Assembly (NCBI RefSeq): GCF_003149535.1
Contig: NZ_QGDB01000004.1
Coordinates: 2,501 to 66,500, forward strand
From: Falsochrobactrum shanghaiense
GTDB lineage: Bacteria; Pseudomonadota; Alphaproteobacteria; Rhizobiales; Rhizobiaceae
Length of the DNA stretch: 64,000 bases
Direction of reading: 5' to 3'
Part shown: positions 17,370-26,396 of the stretch, one piece after another
Numbering within the stretch: position 1 is the first letter of the stretch
Layout of the letters: the number at the start of each line of letters is the position of its first letter
The notes under the pieces: generated by a model
Database searches by the model: none
What the model saw: the letters and a program-made list of their open reading frames with translations, nothing else
What the model was told of the DNA's origin: nothing
Position numbers and translations under genes: made by a program

Positions 17370-17966
17370 TCAGCCGAAACAGAAGCTGCGAGCCTGTGGC
17401 GTCCAGTTTCCGAAGCCGGTAGCGACCATATTCGTCATGACGCGGCATACATATCGCTTCTGGGCCGGATCGTTATTCGGCCCGGCATGGTAGCGGGCAA
17501 CCGCCATGGTCCAGTTGCCTTCCCGCTCGCGCAGACGCCTGAGAAAACGGGCGGCATAGTCCACATTCAGGCTCGGCGTGAGCATTGCCGCGACGGAGGA
17601 AAATTCCTGGTTGTGGTAATAGTAATTAATCTGCATGCAGCCCAGATCGATCAATCGGGCACCCTCGGCTCGCACCTCTGTAAAACGGCGGAGCGCCTCC
17701 ACGGGTGAAGACAGGAATTCGGCCCTGCCTTCGATATTCATCGCATAAGGTTGCAACGAATTCTTGCGCCCCGTTTCGGTAAGACCGACCGCATAAAGAA
17801 TGCCGAGCGGTACATCATGACGGATCGACGCCCTGTGCATCTCCCTTTCACAGATATTTTCGGCCCGAGCCGCCTGCGGATCAGACGACAATGCCGCGAT
17901 TGCGGCCAGTAACACCAGCAACGGTTTCACGCTCGCCAGCCTCAGCAGCAAGGCGTTCACCGGCAT
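17370..17966 (-). CDS. Periplasmic lytic transglycosylase of the flagellar cluster
   Basis: 198-residue exported transglycosylase (SLT-like fold). A signal peptide at about 1-35 (hydrophobic PLLVLLAAIAAL, then QAARA) precedes the domain, with catalytic Glu64 in VGLTETG, then LGCMQINYYYH and VARYHAGP, all family motifs. It would cleave peptidoglycan to let the rod through. The ATG at 17966 is chosen because the signal peptide begins there; it overlaps the fliK 3' end by 86 bases. With a domain-poor FlgJ, this is the likely flagellar wall hydrolase. Confidence 0.82.
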   Translation of the reverse strand: MPVNALLLRLASVKPLLVLLAAIAALSSDPQAARAENICEREMHRASIRHDVPLGILYAVGLTETGRKNSLQPYAMNIEGRAEFLSSPVEALRRFTEVRAEGARLIDLGCMQINYYYHNQEFSSVAAMLTPSLNVDYAARFLRRLREREGNWTMAVARYHAGPNNDPAQKRYVCRVMTNMVATGFGNWTPQARSFCFG

Positions 17967-19122
17967 TGTTGCGTCCTGTGTGGCCGGATTCACCATTCTG
18001 CCCACCCTCTCCGCTCGTAAATTGCATCTGCGGCTGGTTACGGCCACCGGAATTGTCCTGCATATTGAATGTTTGCTGGCCCGGTTGCTGGCCGCTCGCC
18101 TGCTGATGCCCCGCATTCTGGCTCGCTGACGTATATTGTGCGGGATTGGCGGCACCTCGTTCCGTCACCGTGACGCTAATCCGGCCTTCATCCCCGATGC
18201 CCGCACTTTTCAACGCCTTCTCAATGACCGTCCGATCAGCAGCAAGTGCCTCAGCCCCATGGGTCTTTTCTGCCACCAGATGCACTTCCACCCCGTCCCC
18301 CACCAGACGAATACGCGCGGTTACGGAGCCAAGCTCCACCGGGTCCAGCCGAATTTGCAGGGTTTTCACGCTGCCAAAGCTGCGTTCGGAAACAATCTGC
18401 ACATCGGCAATACGCGCAGGGGCCGAAGGCTGCGCCGAGGTGGGACCGGGATTGGCCAGGTCAGCATTCCTTGCTCCCTGCTGTGACGGCTGCAAGATAG
18501 CACGGCTGGGCTCACCACCATCGACCACCGGCTGGGCGCTTGCAGGCGCATCAGCTTTCAGCAGATTGGCAATATCTGGCTGGACGCCATCAGGCGACGC
18601 GCTATTCAATGCGGGGGGCGTGTCATGGCGCGAAGCCGCTTCCGGCTTCGCCACCATAGCGACATTGAGCGCAACAGCGGCACTTACCTTCGGCTTTGGC
18701 TGCGGCTCACCATTTTTTGCAGGCATGGCATCATCGGCCAAAGGCTCTACTTCGGCAATAATCTCATCCGTATTTGCCGTTTTGCTTTTCACAGGAACAG
18801 GACCGCTGTCTTCCGCCGTCTGATCTGGCTGGTTGGTCGCCAAGGCAAGGAAGCTTTGCGGCAGAACATAGGCTGTCGCATGCTGGGGCGCTGGATTTTC
18901 GGTCTTGTCACCCTCGGCAGGCTGTTGCTCTTCCGGCTCCTCGCCTTTTGTGGCTATTTTACCTTGCGGCTTTTCCACAAGTGCGCCGAAAAGCTTTACA
19001 GGATCGGAATTTTCCTGCCCCTCATGGGTGGCCTTCACTGCAATATTACCCTGCTGCAGGCGAGAATTTTTGGCGAGAGAGGCCAGCCGCCCGGCGGAAT
19101 TCAGTAAAATCTCCACGCTCAT
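17881..19122 (-). CDS. fliK: Hook-length control protein FliK (rhizobial MotD)
   Basis: 413 residues. A long low-complexity, Pro/Ala/Glu-rich first part is followed by the FliK C-terminal domain at about 255-320 (LQIRLDPVELGSVTARIRLV), which switches export specificity when the hook is complete. In rhizobia this gene was first called motD and later shown to act as FliK. The tail is Gly/Gln/Asn-rich. It overlaps motC by 4 bases and the transglycosylase by 86. Confidence 0.88.
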   Translation of the reverse strand: MSVEILLNSAGRLASLAKNSRLQQGNIAVKATHEGQENSDPVKLFGALVEKPQGKIATKGEEPEEQQPAEGDKTENPAPQHATAYVLPQSFLALATNQPDQTAEDSGPVPVKSKTANTDEIIAEVEPLADDAMPAKNGEPQPKPKVSAAVALNVAMVAKPEAASRHDTPPALNSASPDGVQPDIANLLKADAPASAQPVVDGGEPSRAILQPSQQGARNADLANPGPTSAQPSAPARIADVQIVSERSFGSVKTLQIRLDPVELGSVTARIRLVGDGVEVHLVAEKTHGAEALAADRTVIEKALKSAGIGDEGRISVTVTERGAANPAQYTSASQNAGHQQASGQQPGQQTFNMQDNSGGRNQPQMQFTSGEGGQNGESGHTGRNNAGERLAAEAGERETVAGVTGRNRGIVV

Positions 19123-20411
19123 TGAATGGCCTTTCCCAGCAAAGCATCAATTTCTGCAAGTTTACGGTGCGCCCCGTCTATCGCCTTCTGTAAATCATCA
19201 TCCGGCAGCGTATAGGCGGGTTTCCAGCGCGCAGATGACGACACCGGCGCAGACCCGGCGGGCATGGAGGACGCATCGGCAACCGGCATGGGAGGAAGGT
19301 CTGTTTCCCTTTGCTCTTTTTTGGCTGGCTGCACTGCTTTCGGCTTGCGTGTCACCACGAAACCAACGGCCTCCGCTGCATTGAGAAGCTGCAAGTCACG
19401 CTCATGCAAGCGATCGCGGGAAATGCGCGACAGTTCCTGTAGGGCGTTGCCTGCCGCATCGGACGCCACATCGCTTGCTGCAGCATAAAGATTGGCGAGG
19501 GTCGGATCGGTTTTCAGCCGCTCGGCAAGTTTTTTCGCTTCCTCCGACATGAAGCGGGCGCGGTCGGTTTCCCCGTTTACAAGCGCTCCGCGCGCGATCT
19601 GCAAATAGAGCGAATATTGCATGGCCGGATCGGCAAGGCCGATCAGCGCCGCCAGTTCCGCATTGCCGATACGGTCATTGAGCTTCAGGGCGGCACTTAC
19701 GAAGTGCTGCATGAAATCGCGCGTGTAGGGCGAGCGCAAGAAACGTTGCAGATAGTTGCGCGAAAGCATCCGCACTTTATCGGCATCGCCCAGCCTCGCG
19801 GCAATCGGCAGCGAGCGGCGGATCGCTGCTTCCTCAAAAAGCGTACCCGGCGCCTCAAGCCGCACCTGATCAAGCCGCAGCAACGCGGTGGCAGGATCGA
19901 AAGCCGTCATCTGGCCCGCCGTCACCAGAACGATGGACGACTTCAATTCTGCTGGAACCTCCGCCGAAAGCGGCACTGAAAAGAGCTTCACCACTTCCAC
20001 GCTCCGCCCGGAAGCATAAGCGAGAGCACCTTTGACAAGCTCCTGCGGCACAATATCTGCCTTCAGGCCTGTGAGCACATTGCGCACGGAATCGGGATTG
20101 CCTCCATTGAAAAGATAGATGATCGCCGCGTAAATATTCTCCGGCCTGTCCCAGAATTCCTTTGGCGCGCGCTCCATATCCGCACTGACAAAACCAAGAA
20201 GCCTGTTCAGCATCACAACCGCTTCCGGCTTTCCCGCGACCACCCGGTCCTGCAACATGCGCAGCGAACGCACGAGCTTATAGGGTTCGAGCACCGGCAA
20301 GCTACGGCTTTCCACGTCCGTTTGCGTCTGCGCATGGGCAACGCCTGCCCCGCCCGCCAGGGTGAGGCTTGCTGCAAATGCCAGAAAGGATCGGGCAAGC
20401 AAGCGCATCAT
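19119..20411 (-). CDS. motC: Periplasmic motor protein MotC
   Basis: 430 residues with a signal peptide (about 1-27, ending GVAHA). MotC is a rhizobial periplasmic protein that works with MotB to drive the motor. The middle is helical with repeat-like pairs, and the last 80 residues are Pro/Ala-rich with a helical end (DDDLQKAIDGAHRKLAEIDALL). It overlaps motB and fliK by 4 bases each, giving a motB-motC-fliK operon as in Sinorhizobium. Confidence 0.9.
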   Translation of the reverse strand: MMRLLARSFLAFAASLTLAGGAGVAHAQTQTDVESRSLPVLEPYKLVRSLRMLQDRVVAGKPEAVVMLNRLLGFVSADMERAPKEFWDRPENIYAAIIYLFNGGNPDSVRNVLTGLKADIVPQELVKGALAYASGRSVEVVKLFSVPLSAEVPAELKSSIVLVTAGQMTAFDPATALLRLDQVRLEAPGTLFEEAAIRRSLPIAARLGDADKVRMLSRNYLQRFLRSPYTRDFMQHFVSAALKLNDRIGNAELAALIGLADPAMQYSLYLQIARGALVNGETDRARFMSEEAKKLAERLKTDPTLANLYAAASDVASDAAGNALQELSRISRDRLHERDLQLLNAAEAVGFVVTRKPKAVQPAKKEQRETDLPPMPVADASSMPAGSAPVSSSARWKPAYTLPDDDLQKAIDGAHRKLAEIDALLGKAIQ

Positions 20412-21535
20412 GGATCGGACTTTAAGAAAATGTCGATGCGACGGTTTTCTGCGGCATTCGGATCGTCAGGATTCTTCGGCTGGCGCTCGGCATAGCCTTC
20501 CACACGCAATACGCGCTTTTCATCCAGCCCGCCACGCACCAGCATATAATAAGCCATCTGCGCGCGCGCCGAAGAAAGCCGCCAATTATCATAGGTCGCG
20601 CTCCTGAACGGGCGCGCATCCGTGTGCCCGCTGATGATGACCTCGCCCGGCTGGCGGGAAATCACCTGAGCAATGCGCTCAAGCATCTGGACCACGCGCG
20701 CGTCCGGCTTGGCCGAACCAATCGCAAACATACCGAAATCCGCCTTGTCGGTGAGCTGGATCATCACCCCGCCCTCAACGGGAACCACCGTGACGTCGGG
20801 CATAGGCTCCGCCTTTGCGGCCTTGCCGTCATCCTTTGCCGCTTCGCCTTCCGCAGCCTTTTTGAGTTCGGAAACAAGCTGTTGCTGATTGTCGGCAGGT
20901 TTTTCCGCTTCCTCCGGCTTCACTTCCATTTTGGCTTCCGCCGCTTGCGGTTGTGGCGGGGTGGTAGGTGCGGCCACCGGCGGCATCAGCTCTTCAGATG
21001 CTTTGCTCGACCAGTAATCCGGGCTGAACGGATCGCGATAGGCATCCCCCCCGTCGGCACCGGTCTGAGGCCCTGCGTCTGAAACACCGCCATCCCCCTT
21101 CGATGACAGGTTTTGCAAAACGCCTGTCTCATGTGCAATTTCCGACAGAACCGCATAGGGCTCGCGAAACATCTGCCGTTCTTCCTGTTCGCTTGGCGGA
21201 ACGACAGTATCGTCATTGATGACTTTGGTGCCGTTTTCCACTGATTGGTCGCTCTCATAGCGAACCTTGCCGTTGTTTGAGTCAATATCCTCCACACCCT
21301 TGGGGCTGGAGTGCCGGTCCATCAGCTTGATGGGATTGAAATAACTGGCGACCGCGGCCTTCGTCTCCTCGTTGGCGGCGTTGATAAGCCACATGACAAG
21401 GAAGAAAGCCATCATGGCAGTCATGAAATCCGCATAGGCGATCTTCCAGACGCCGCCATGGTGACTGTCATGCTCGCCATGCCCGCCGCGCCGGACGATA
21501 ATGATTTCGCGCTTGCTTTCCGGATCGACGCTCAT
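20408..21535 (-). CDS. motB: Flagellar motor stator protein MotB
   Basis: 375 residues. An N-terminal basic and His-rich tail is followed by one membrane helix (about 34-52) with the proton-carrying Asp36 in YADFMTAMMAFFLVMWL. A long charged linker leads to the C-terminal OmpA-like peptidoglycan-binding domain (ISGHTDARPFRS, then NWRLSSARA). Its partner motA is at 35151, in a different operon. It overlaps motC and the fliH-like gene by 4 bases each. Confidence 0.95.
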   Translation of the reverse strand: MSVDPESKREIIIVRRGGHGEHDSHHGGVWKIAYADFMTAMMAFFLVMWLINAANEETKAAVASYFNPIKLMDRHSSPKGVEDIDSNNGKVRYESDQSVENGTKVINDDTVVPPSEQEERQMFREPYAVLSEIAHETGVLQNLSSKGDGGVSDAGPQTGADGGDAYRDPFSPDYWSSKASEELMPPVAAPTTPPQPQAAEAKMEVKPEEAEKPADNQQQLVSELKKAAEGEAAKDDGKAAKAEPMPDVTVVPVEGGVMIQLTDKADFGMFAIGSAKPDARVVQMLERIAQVISRQPGEVIISGHTDARPFRSATYDNWRLSSARAQMAYYMLVRGGLDEKRVLRVEGYAERQPKNPDDPNAAENRRIDIFLKSDP

Positions 21536-22218
21536 TGAACCGCTGCCCTCAATTCTTCCAGAAGCGGCGCAATCCGCGTTTCAAGAACCCGCTCACCAAA
21601 GGAAAACGAAAGCTCATCGGATGACGTTTCAACAAAGCGGCAGCCGGATGGCAAGCGATCCGCATGATCACGCAAAGGCTGCAAAAGCTGCGCCGGTCCT
21701 GAAATTTCGGGCGCTTCGCCATCAAGGACAAGCGCACCAATCCGCGCCGCAAACTCAGATGCAGCATCGCCCTGCATTTTGCCGGCAAGAAGCGGTGCAA
21801 GAATATCCGCGATCTGGGCAGAAAAGTTGCGCTCCAGCGCACCAAGCCCATCGCTCAAGGCACTGGCGAGCAAGACCGCCTGCTCGCGTGAAAATGCGGC
21901 ACGCAAATTCTCGATTTCAGCCTCATGTTCGCGCTGCAATCTTGCTTTCTCGGCTTCATATAAAGCCTCTGCTTCCCTATGGCCTTCCTCACGCCCTGCT
22001 TCGAAGGCCAGGCGCTTTTCTTCTTCCAGCGCAACCATCCGTGCAATCTCGGCCTGCTCATCCGAAGCGGTTTTTTCCGCCTCGGTGCCGGTGTTCGGCT
22101 CTGCCTGCGCACGCAAGGGACGCGGCGAAAGCGGCGCAGCGATGATTTCGACCGCATCATCGGCAATGCGATGGGTGGAAAAATCGGGAAGATGGCGGCT
22201 AAGGGCAAATGTGCTCAT
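21532..22218 (-). CDS. FliH-like protein (candidate regulator of the FliI ATPase)
   Basis: 228 residues. A polar start is followed by a long charged helix (about 52-110, with FEAGREEGHREAEALYEAEK) and a C-terminal domain ending LPSGCRFVETSSDELSF and LETRIAPLLEEL. That order (charged coiled coil, then a compact domain ending in a GCR-ET type motif) is the FliH/HrpE plan. It lies two bases after fliF and overlaps motB by 4. FliH holds FliI, and none is otherwise visible here. Likeness is at motif level only. Confidence 0.62.
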   Translation of the reverse strand: MSTFALSRHLPDFSTHRIADDAVEIIAAPLSPRPLRAQAEPNTGTEAEKTASDEQAEIARMVALEEEKRLAFEAGREEGHREAEALYEAEKARLQREHEAEIENLRAAFSREQAVLLASALSDGLGALERNFSAQIADILAPLLAGKMQGDAASEFAARIGALVLDGEAPEISGPAQLLQPLRDHADRLPSGCRFVETSSDELSFSFGERVLETRIAPLLEELRAAVQ

Positions 22219-22220
22219 GG

Positions 22221-23948
22221 TCAGGCCGCTTCAAGCTCCGGCGTGGCGGAACGCTCGGCTGACCCGGTTTCCTGCTTCACCGCGGTTTCGTGAATCCATT
22301 GCTTGAGGACGGCGGCGACGCGCTCCTCATCCATCTCGATCATCTGCTCCAGACGCAGTTTGGCCGGCATGCGCATGCGCTGGCGCAGATCGCTGAGGCT
22401 CGTCTTCATCTGGTCGGCATAAGCTTCCGGTCCGCCGATCACAGCTTGCGTGCCTTCGCCAGCCGCTTGCGCACCGTCAACGAAATTCGGTGCCGTCACT
22501 TCGCCCGCTTCGCGAACCGCCACTTCGGTTCCTGTCTGCCGGGCATTGGGATCGCGCATCAACGGGCGCAGCCCGAACCAGATCAGCAGAGCCACCGCGC
22601 CAAGGATCGCCAAGGCGTTGATATAGCTGCCGCTCTGGCGCAGGATCGTTTCAGACCATGGCGTCGAGACTGGCTCCATATCCGTGCCCGCAGGATCAAG
22701 GAAATTCACCGCAGTCACGTTGATGACGTCGCCGCGAGCCGTATTCAGCCCGGCGGCGGTTGAGACCAGATCGCGGATTTTGGTGATCTGCTGGTCGACG
22801 AAATTGGCAGGCGCGGGTGTCGTGCCTGCGGTTTCGAGCAAGCGCGCCTGATCGATCACCACGGCGATGGACAGCCGTTTGACGGCATAGCCATCGCTGA
22901 TAGTGGAAACCGTCTTGCTGTTCATTTCGTAATTGGTGAGTTCCTCGCGACGGTCGGTCTTTTCCGTGGAGCTTTCACCATTACGATTCTGGATTTCTTC
23001 CTGCGGAATATTCTGTTCGACGCCCGTAGCATTATCATTGCGCGCATTGCGTGAATCGCCGCTCTCCCGCACCACACGAACCGAACGCTCAACGCGCGAT
23101 TCAGGATCGAATGTGGTTTCATTGATCTGGCGGCGGTCGGTATCGAGGCTCGCCTGAACACTGGTCTGAAAATGGCCCATGCCCAGATAGGGTGCCAGCG
23201 CCTTGCGGATGCTCTCATCCACATTATCCGCGACCTGCTGTTCAAGCGAAGCCGTCATGAGGGCTGCGCCATTGGCGGCTTCGCCAGCGGAAGCAAGCAG
23301 GCGGCCATTGGTATCGAGAACGGTAACTGCGGAAGCATCAAGCGACGGGACGGCTGCGGCAACGAGCTGGCGGATCGACTGGGCCGATTCAGCAGCAAAG
23401 CCGCCTTCAGCGCGAACCACCACCGAGGCCGAAGGCTTCTGGTCGCCGCGGCGGAACGAGCCTTTTTCCGCCAGCACGATATGCACGCGTGCAGCTTTGA
23501 CGCCGCGAATGGCCTGAATCGTGCGCGCAATTTCGCCTTCAAGCGCACGAACGCGGGTAATTTCCTGCATAAAGGAAGTGAGCCCCAGCGAGCCCATATT
23601 GTCGAAAAGCTCGTAACCGGCATTGTTGGAGGTCGGCAGTCCCTTTTCCGCGAGATACATGCGCGACTGCTCGGCCTTGCCGATAGGCACAAGAATGGAC
23701 GAACCATCGGATTTGACATCGAAGGGGATGCCCGCTTCGCCCAGCGCCAGCCCCATGCGGTTCACATCATCGCGCGAAAGACCGACATAAAGCGTCTCAT
23801 AGGTCGGGCGGCTCAGATAAAAACTGGAAGAAAGGATCACCGCCATCAGCGCTGCCCCGACAAGCCCCAGAGCAATCAGCTTGCGCGTACCAAGCTTGCC
23901 CAGAGTTCCTGAAAGCTGTTCCAGTAATTGCCGAATATTCTGCTGCAT
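22221..23948 (-). CDS. fliF: Flagellar MS-ring protein FliF
   Basis: FliF of 575 residues from the chosen start (581 if the ATG at 23966 is used). It forms the MS ring in the inner membrane. A first membrane helix lies near residues 25-44, the periplasmic ring-building domains follow (FMQEITRVRALEGEIARTIQ; ARVHIVLAEKGSF), then a charged segment, a second helix (ALAILGAVALLIWFGL), and a C-terminal FliG-binding tail (LRLEQMIEMDEERVAAVLKQW). The start at 23948 has GGTGG before it. It heads fliF-fliH-like-motB-motC-fliK-transglycosylase. Confidence 0.94.
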   Translation of the reverse strand: MQQNIRQLLEQLSGTLGKLGTRKLIALGLVGAALMAVILSSSFYLSRPTYETLYVGLSRDDVNRMGLALGEAGIPFDVKSDGSSILVPIGKAEQSRMYLAEKGLPTSNNAGYELFDNMGSLGLTSFMQEITRVRALEGEIARTIQAIRGVKAARVHIVLAEKGSFRRGDQKPSASVVVRAEGGFAAESAQSIRQLVAAAVPSLDASAVTVLDTNGRLLASAGEAANGAALMTASLEQQVADNVDESIRKALAPYLGMGHFQTSVQASLDTDRRQINETTFDPESRVERSVRVVRESGDSRNARNDNATGVEQNIPQEEIQNRNGESSTEKTDRREELTNYEMNSKTVSTISDGYAVKRLSIAVVIDQARLLETAGTTPAPANFVDQQITKIRDLVSTAAGLNTARGDVINVTAVNFLDPAGTDMEPVSTPWSETILRQSGSYINALAILGAVALLIWFGLRPLMRDPNARQTGTEVAVREAGEVTAPNFVDGAQAAGEGTQAVIGGPEAYADQMKTSLSDLRQRMRMPAKLRLEQMIEMDEERVAAVLKQWIHETAVKQETGSAERSATPELEAA

Positions 23949-24023
23949 CGAGACCACCGCCATCATGATGCGGGCAAAATAGACCGCGAAGCTTGCGCGA
24001 GGGTGGCGGCGGCAGGGTTTTTC

Positions 24024-24054
24024 AAAAAAGAAGGGCGCGGAATGAACCGCGCCC
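24024..24054 (-). terminator. Rho-independent terminator of fliC
   Basis: On the minus strand GGGCGCGG pairs with CCGCGCCC across a 6-base loop and is followed by TTCTTTTTT. It lies 55-85 bases after the fliC stop and isolates fliC from fliF. Confidence 0.85.
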
Positions 24055-24108
24055 AGACTATTGTCGAAGCATGTCGCCCGATGTCCGGGCTGGCTGCTCG
24101 CGCCGCTA

Positions 24109-24993
24109 TTAACGGAACAGCGACAGGATGTTCTGGTTCGACGAGTTGGCGATCGAGAGAGCCTGAACGCCGAGCTGCTGCTGAACCTGGAGAGCCGACA
24201 GACGTGCCGATTCCTTGTTCATGTCAGCGTCGATCAACTGGCCAACGCCCTTTTCGATGGAGTCGGACAGACCCGAAAGGAAGCTCTTCTGGCTGTCGAT
24301 CTGCGACTTGGCCGCACCAAGCGTCGCTGCTCCATTCACGAGTTCTGCAAGAGCCGCTTCCACGGTGTCGAGAAGACCGTTCGAACGTGCGCCGGTGGTC
24401 GGATCTGGTGCACCCGCAATCGTATCGTCATCCATAGTCGATGCAAAGAAGCCATCAGCGACGATGGTCGCAACCATGGCGCTCGCATCGGTGTCATCCT
24501 TAACGACTTTGATCATATCGATGGTGACGGCCTGTTCCGACCGGTTGTACGACGAGACGATTTCGAGGTCGCCAGCCGCCGAACCATCCAAAAGGTTGGA
24601 ACCTGCATAATTGGCATTGCTGATCGCCGAATTGATATTCGACACGATCGACTTGATTTCGGCCTCGATCTTAACTTTGTCGTCGGTGCTGGCACCGATC
24701 GCCGTCACCAGCTTTTCTTTAATCTGATCAACCGAATCCTTGATCTTGTTGATCGCGGAGTAAGCGGTGTCGACTTTACCGGCACCGAGGCCAAGGGCGT
24801 CCTGAACAGCCGAATTGGCCTTGTTGTCAGACTTCATCGAGGTCGCAATCGACCAGTAGGAAGCATTGTCCGAAGCTTCGCCAATACGAAGGCCGGTCGA
24901 AATACGGTTCTGCGTCGTTTCCAGCGACTTGTTGGTCGAGGAAAGCGTCTGGAGAGCGGTCAGAGCCGAAGAGTTTGTAAGAATGCTAGCCAT
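24109..24993 (-). CDS. fliC: Flagellin FliC
   Basis: 294-residue short flagellin, subunit of the filament. The conserved ends are clear: SALTALQTLSSTNKSL near the N-terminus and LSALQVQQQLGVQALSIANS near the C-terminus; the variable middle (about 145-205) is small, so the surface D2/D3 domains are nearly absent. The segment equivalent to the TLR5 contact of enteric flagellin reads VDQIKEKLV, unlike the enteric sequence, as known for alphaproteobacteria. It is a single-gene unit with AAGGGGC before the ATG, a terminator, and a putative FtcR-type repeat upstream. No second flagellin is in the window. Confidence 0.95.
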   Translation of the reverse strand: MASILTNSSALTALQTLSSTNKSLETTQNRISTGLRIGEASDNASYWSIATSMKSDNKANSAVQDALGLGAGKVDTAYSAINKIKDSVDQIKEKLVTAIGASTDDKVKIEAEIKSIVSNINSAISNANYAGSNLLDGSAAGDLEIVSSYNRSEQAVTIDMIKVVKDDTDASAMVATIVADGFFASTMDDDTIAGAPDPTTGARSNGLLDTVEAALAELVNGAATLGAAKSQIDSQKSFLSGLSDSIEKGVGQLIDADMNKESARLSALQVQQQLGVQALSIANSSNQNILSLFR

Positions 24994-25114
24994 TATTTTG
25001 CCCCTTGGGAAAAATCAAATGAGGGACAGGCCGGGCTATATACCGGCATAGCGGAGCGGCATCATGCCTGTTTCGTAGAAACCCGCTATAGCAAGTCCTT
25101 CTAGGGCCCAATTG

Positions 25115-25130
25115 TTAACAAATTATTAAC
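25115..25130 (-). promoter_or_regulatory. Direct repeat GTTAA-N6-GTTAA upstream of fliC
   Basis: On the minus strand GTTAATAATTTGTTAA carries two GTTAA units 11 bases apart, about 122-137 bases before the fliC start. It has the same order, spacing and orientation as the repeat before ftcR. It is a candidate binding site for an OmpR-type regulator such as FtcR. Confidence 0.5.
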
Positions 25131-25155
25131 GTGCAGAGCGGCTTCCAGATTTCCA

Positions 25156-25893
25156 TCACGCAAATGACCGGATCAGGCTTCCCACAAGGATGTTCCAGCC
25201 ATCGATCAGCACGAAAAACAAAATCTTGAACGGCAGGGAAATGACCGTGGGCGGCAGCATCATCATGCCCATCGACATGGTGAGCGTCGCAACAACAAGA
25301 TCAATCACCAGAAACGGCAGCACGATCAGAAAGCCGATCTCGAAACCACGCCGCAATTCCGAAATCATGAAGGCAGGCACCAGCACGCGAAAATCGACGA
25401 TGCCGTCCTCGCCGGTACGAAAGGCAGGATCGGCCAGATCCTCGAACAGGCGCAAATCCTTGTCGCGCACCTGCCCCATCATGAATTCACGGAAGGGCTG
25501 CGAAATTTCGTCAAGGGCCGCGTCCTGCGCGATTTCGTTGCGCATCAAAGGCTGCACGCCATTGTTCCATGCGCGGTCGAATACCGGCGCCATGACATAG
25601 AAGGTCATGAAAAGCGCGAGCGAAATCATCACCATGCTGGCAGGCGCGGTCTGCAACCCCAGCCCCGAACGCAACAGCGAGAAAGCAATGGCAAAGCGCG
25701 TGAAGCTCGTCACCATGATGAGAAGCCCCGGTGCAATCGACAGCACCGTGAGCAGGCCGAAAAGCTGCACGATCTGCCCGCTTGCGGCCCCGCCGCCCGC
25801 AGGCAGCAGGCTGTCGAGCGACAGGGCCTGCGCATTCGCGGCGCTCGTGAAGGCGAGCATCAGGAAAAGGCCGGGACCAAAAGTCTTTTTCAT
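25156..25893 (-). CDS. fliP: Flagellar export gate protein FliP
   Basis: 245 residues with a cleavable signal peptide (ending ANAQA) and the four membrane helices of the FliP/SpaP family. Signatures are FTRFAIAFSLLRSGLGLQ in the first half and AFMISELRRGFEIGFLIVLPFLVIDLV in the second. It forms the core of the export pore with FliQ and FliR. It is the last gene of the DUF1217-to-fliP run and overlaps fliL by 4 bases. No FliO is seen nearby. Confidence 0.95.
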   Translation of the reverse strand: MKKTFGPGLFLMLAFTSAANAQALSLDSLLPAGGGAASGQIVQLFGLLTVLSIAPGLLIMVTSFTRFAIAFSLLRSGLGLQTAPASMVMISLALFMTFYVMAPVFDRAWNNGVQPLMRNEIAQDAALDEISQPFREFMMGQVRDKDLRLFEDLADPAFRTGEDGIVDFRVLVPAFMISELRRGFEIGFLIVLPFLVIDLVVATLTMSMGMMMLPPTVISLPFKILFFVLIDGWNILVGSLIRSFA

Positions 25894-26381
25894 TCCACCA
25901 CCAGCGCCGAAATGAAAACCCGGTCCACCGCGCCTTCCGAGCGCAGGCGCGCGCGTTCTTCAAGGTCGGCGCGCAGATAGGCAAGCCCGGCCGCACCCTG
26001 CAACTGCATGAGATTGACACTGCGCAGGAAGCTCAGGAAATCGTCGGTCACGTTTGCAGCCATTGCCGGAAGGATTTCATGGCCCGGCTTTGCAACCAGC
26101 GCAGCTTCAAGCCGCACCCATGTCGTTTGTGGAATGCCCAGATTGGTGATGATGGGTTGCAATAGCACGACATCACCTATAGCGCGCGATTCAAAACTTC
26201 CTCGCTTCGGCTTGTCTTCCTTGCCGCTCGCGCTGGCGGATTCCTGTCGCTCAACAGGGATCATTCCACCAAAGTACCAGCCCCCGCCCCCGGCGATGAC
26301 GGTGAGGATGGCGACAGCAGCCAGCATATCCCTGATGGAGCCTTTTGCCTTGTCGCTCTTGTCTGATGCCGTATCGCTCAT
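25890..26381 (-). CDS. fliL: Basal body-associated protein FliL
   Basis: 163 residues: a short charged cytoplasmic N-terminus, one membrane helix (about 17-40, MLAAVAILTVIAGGGGWYFGG) and a periplasmic FliL domain. FliL surrounds and steadies the stator. The ATG at 26381 is used; an upstream frame begins in a dispersed palindrome. It follows flgH after 92 bases holding that repeat, and overlaps fliP by 4. Confidence 0.9.
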   Translation of the reverse strand: MSDTASDKSDKAKGSIRDMLAAVAILTVIAGGGGWYFGGMIPVERQESASASGKEDKPKRGSFESRAIGDVVLLQPIITNLGIPQTTWVRLEAALVAKPGHEILPAMAANVTDDFLSFLRSVNLMQLQGAAGLAYLRADLEERARLRSEGAVDRVFISALVVE

Positions 26382-26396
26382 GCCTGTCACTCTGAA

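Noticed and set aside
24076..24090. GCCCG/CGGGC hairpin close to the fliC stop
   Set aside because: Short stem without T run; the stronger hairpin at 24024-24054 already accounts for termination.
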